From LW23 sp041287705 (GTDB taxonomy: Bacteria; Verrucomicrobiota; Verrucomicrobiia; Methylacidiphilales; UBA1321): a DNA stretch of 7,428 nt. This document shows, one piece after another, positions 5,551 through 7,428 of this stretch. The stretch's first letter is position 1, and each line of letters opens with the position of its first letter. The translations under genes and the position numbers were made by a program. The stretch spans positions 1-7,428 of the forward strand of contig JBGGNE010000558.1 of NCBI GenBank assembly GCA_041287705.1. Direction: 5' to 3'. The notes under the pieces are model-generated. The model was given only the letters and a program-made list of their open reading frames with translations. It did not search any database and was not told the origin of the DNA.

Positions 5551-6500
5551 GAACGGGGAGTATCGGTGGAAAATGTGGGTCCGGCAGGGGACGCTGAAGC
5601 GCTCGGCGGCAGGCTGTGCAACTGAGCCTGTAGCTGCTGCTGTTGTTGATGAGCCTGCGCAGGCGTTGTAGACTCAAAGGAACCGGGTGGCATGTAGGCC
5701 TCGTCCCCACGCGAGCGATCTCCTGTTGGGCGGATAGCGTGCTCACCGGCTTCGCCAAACTTTGGCAATGCGGTGGGATCTGCCTTAGGCTTTTCCGGCA
5801 GGTTCGGCATGACTTTCGTGTCATTGACGAAGTTGCGGGCGCTGGAGAGCATGTCCTCCATTTCGCGTATCGTCAGGTTCTGGCATGCGAATTTTACCAG
5901 GTCGCATGTACGCAGAAATTCTTCCAGACCGCTGGCGTGCATGGCTACGGGCGAATTCTTCAGGGTCAGGACTTTCTGCAGGAACTCCTCCGTCGTGCGG
6001 CGCGCCGCTACCAGACCAAGTAATCCGAAACGCGCTTCTATATAGGTACGCACGGCGCCGGATACCGCGACTGAGAATTCTTCGACCGTGTCCGGGCGCA
6101 TCAGTTCCCGTGCTTTTTCCAGTGCCTCCAGCGCGATTTCATGCGCGGGACGTTTGCGCTTATGGACGTACCAGTCGTACAGCCGCCAGCCTTCGTAGCC
6201 CAGCGTGATCAGAATCAGCACGCCCAGTACATACATCGCCCACAGCCATCCATATGGAATCGAAATGACCCCGCGAATATCGCGGATATCCTGAGCTTCC
6301 TCCGGCGAGTTCGGATCCGCGGGCAGTGCGGGGGTCGTGCCAAGTTCGCGGTTAGCGGCATTGGTGGAGGCGCCGCCCTCGGGCATGTCCGCTCTGCTGG
6401 GGAGCTGCGCTGAAAGAGGAAGCGGAGTCGTCAGGCCAAAGGCGGTAAGCGTCACAGCCAAAATCAGTACCTGACGCCAAATTCGAAAAGCTGCGCTCAT
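5547..6500 (-). CDS. DUF4381/BatD-like single-pass membrane protein of the Bat-type operon
   Basis: The role is unknown; proteins of this kind sit between the DUF58 and VWA genes of MoxR operons and are assumed to belong to the membrane complex. The 317-aa product starts with a signal peptide (basic start, core about 10-24, likely cut after LSA at 29-31). A short outer segment (32-82) and one membrane helix (about 84-103) follow. A basic WYVHKRKRP stretch marks the inner side. A helical domain at about 117-228 includes ALEALEKARELM, VSGAVRTYIEARFG, ARRTTEEFLQ, LEEFLRTCDLVKFA and MEDMLSSARNFV, which is typical of DUF4381 and of the BatD C-terminus. The rest (229-317) is Pro/Ser/Gln-rich with a QQQQQ run and is probably disordered. 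GGAG stands only 3 nt before the ATG, which overlaps the previous stop. The family assignment comes from motif memory and context. A full BatD, with its large outer Ig-like domains, is absent. Confidence 0.82.
   Translation of the reverse strand: MSAAFRIWRQVLILAVTLTAFGLTTPLPLSAQLPSRADMPEGGASTNAANRELGTTPALPADPNSPEEAQDIRDIRGVISIPYGWLWAMYVLGVLILITLGYEGWRLYDWYVHKRKRPAHEIALEALEKARELMRPDTVEEFSVAVSGAVRTYIEARFGLLGLVAARRTTEEFLQKVLTLKNSPVAMHASGLEEFLRTCDLVKFACQNLTIREMEDMLSSARNFVNDTKVMPNLPEKPKADPTALPKFGEAGEHAIRPTGDRSRGDEAYMPPGSFESTTPAQAHQQQQQLQAQLHSLPPSASASPAGPTFSTDTPRS
6497..6500 (-). promoter_or_regulatory. ATGA stop/start overlap, translational coupling
   Basis: The TGA of the DUF58 gene (6499-6497) overlaps the ATG of the next gene (6500-6498). 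A GGAG (6507-6504) lies 3 nt upstream of the ATG, closer than is optimal. Together with the junction at 5547-5550 it shows that the three genes are translated as a coupled unit. Confidence 0.75.
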
Positions 6501-7428
6501 ATTCTCCGCTTTCCACGTGTTTTAAAGAAATTCATAAGAGCAGGCAGATAGGGCATGCCTGTCTCCAGTTGAAGACTGTCGACCGCGGCCAGCTTCAGTA
6601 TGCGCCCCATCGATTCCTGGCGAACTGCGGCCATTTCCGCAAAACGCTTCCGAACATGAGCGCTGCCTGTGTCCACTTCATAGATTTCGCCGGTTTCCGC
6701 GTCCTCAAGAGAAAGCAGGCCGAGGTTGGGCAGTTCATACTCATAGCGGTCACGGATGCGCATAGCCACAAGATCGTGGCGGCGATTGGTCAGGCGCAGG
6801 CTGATCTCCAGAGACTCCAGCGCGGATTTAGGCCGCGAACGGTCCGCCATGGTCAGCGGCTGCGCGGGATTCGTATCGCGCACGGTAAAGTCAGAAAGCA
6901 GGAACAGGATGCCGCGGCGCCGCATGACGCGATTGCAGAAATCCAGAGCGCCCTCAATATCCGTGCCCCGGCGCCGCGGTTCGCAATAAAGAATCTCGCG
7001 CACCACGCGCAGTACGTGTTTCCGGCCTTTGCCTGGCGGAATGTACTCCTCAATTTCGTCCGTAAAGAGGATCAGACCGACCTTGTCGCGATTACGGATC
7101 GCTGAAAAGGCCAGCACGCTCGCCACTTCAGCGGCCAGCTCGCGTTTGCTCTGCACGTTGCTGCCGAAGGCGCCCGATGCGCTGATATCGACGATGAGCA
7201 TGATCGTCAGTTCGCGCTCTTCCGTGAATTTCTTTATGAAGGGGACCCCTGTGCGGGCAGTGACGTTCCAGTCGATGAGGCGCACCTCGTCGCCCGGCGT
7301 GTACTCGCGCACTTCGTCGAAGTCCATGCCGCGGCCTTTAAAGACCGAATGATACTCGCCCGCCACCGAGTCGTTGACGAGGCGGTTTGTTCGCAGCTCG
7401 ATCTGCCGTACCTTTTTCAGGATTTCGC
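6497..7428 (-). CDS. DUF58 domain protein of the MoxR/Bat-type operon, 5' end missing
   Basis: DUF58 proteins carry a VWA-like fold and are regular partners of MoxR AAA+ ATPases; they are usually soluble and cytoplasmic when, as here, no membrane helix is visible. The frame is open to the window edge, giving 309 residues. The visible N-terminus begins EILKKVRQIELRTNRLVND and continues into GEYHSVFKGRG, which is the family's conserved entry. The GTG at 7366 lies inside this conserved block and is not the start; the true one is off the right edge, probably within a few tens of codons. In visible numbering the DUF58 core motif PGDEVRLIDWNVTAR is at about 44-58. The metal site is D80-I-S82-A-S84, with T155 (RRGTDIEGAL) and D179 (LLSDF). 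All are intact, unlike in many DUF58 proteins. The C-terminus is basic (KTRGKRRI). A moxR gene is expected just upstream but cannot be seen. Confidence 0.93.
   Translation of the reverse strand, partial: EILKKVRQIELRTNRLVNDSVAGEYHSVFKGRGMDFDEVREYTPGDEVRLIDWNVTARTGVPFIKKFTEERELTIMLIVDISASGAFGSNVQSKRELAAEVASVLAFSAIRNRDKVGLILFTDEIEEYIPPGKGRKHVLRVVREILYCEPRRRGTDIEGALDFCNRVMRRRGILFLLSDFTVRDTNPAQPLTMADRSRPKSALESLEISLRLTNRRHDLVAMRIRDRYEYELPNLGLLSLEDAETGEIYEVDTGSAHVRKRFAEMAAVRQESMGRILKLAAVDSLQLETGMPYLPALMNFFKTRGKRRI

Noticed and set aside
5628..5655. Short CTG/TTG trinucleotide repeat
   Set aside because: It encodes the Gln run in the C-terminal tail of the DUF4381-like protein; it is too short and imperfect to count as a functional repeat array.
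6497..7366. GTG at 7366 as the start of the DUF58 gene
   Set aside because: The 20 codons upstream are open and match the conserved DUF58 entry (KKVRQIELRTNRLVND), so the gene continues off the window.

Overview
The window looks like a chromosomal segment of a GC-rich Gram-negative soil-type bacterium, most plausibly an acidobacterium (Terriglobia). This is an inference from gene order and protein character (MoxR-associated Bat-type operon, lipoprotein-like L,D-transpeptidase, weak or absent Shine-Dalgarno sequences). No rRNA or tRNA is present to confirm it. No phage, insertion sequence, CRISPR array or tRNA gene was seen.

Layout. Positions 1-705 (+) hold the 3' part of a short-chain dehydrogenase/reductase whose start lies off the left edge. 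Positions 706-1019 have no intact gene. They hold a terminator-like hairpin and, on the minus strand, a protein-like stretch split over two frames that may be a decayed small gene. Positions 1020-1718 (-) encode a YkuD L,D-transpeptidase with a lipoprotein-like N-terminus. Positions 1719-2043 are a regulatory-looking gap with a pyrimidine-rich leader, a perfect 10-bp hairpin and an 18-bp operator-like dyad. Positions 2044-7428 (-) are one tightly packed operon that enters from the right edge.

The operon, in transcription order, is a DUF58 protein (5' end missing), a DUF4381/BatD-like single-pass membrane protein, a BatA-type von Willebrand factor A (VWA) membrane protein, and an 820-aa protein joining a BatB-type VWA protein to a BatC-type TPR protein. 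The first three genes overlap by ATGA junctions. A MoxR AAA+ ATPase gene would be expected just beyond position 7428, but it is not visible. In such systems the MoxR ATPase is thought to act as a chaperone with metal-binding VWA proteins at the inner membrane, supporting envelope stress resistance. All three MIDAS domains here keep their metal-binding residues, so the system looks functional.

The most unusual points are the BatB-BatC fusion, with a signal-peptide-like segment buried in its middle; its roughly 190-residue K/D/Q/G tail, which lacks nearly all hydrophobic residues; and the palindromic operator candidate upstream of the transpeptidase. Nothing here amounts to a clearly new system. 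It is a recognisable Bat/MoxR-VWA locus with an uncommon fusion.
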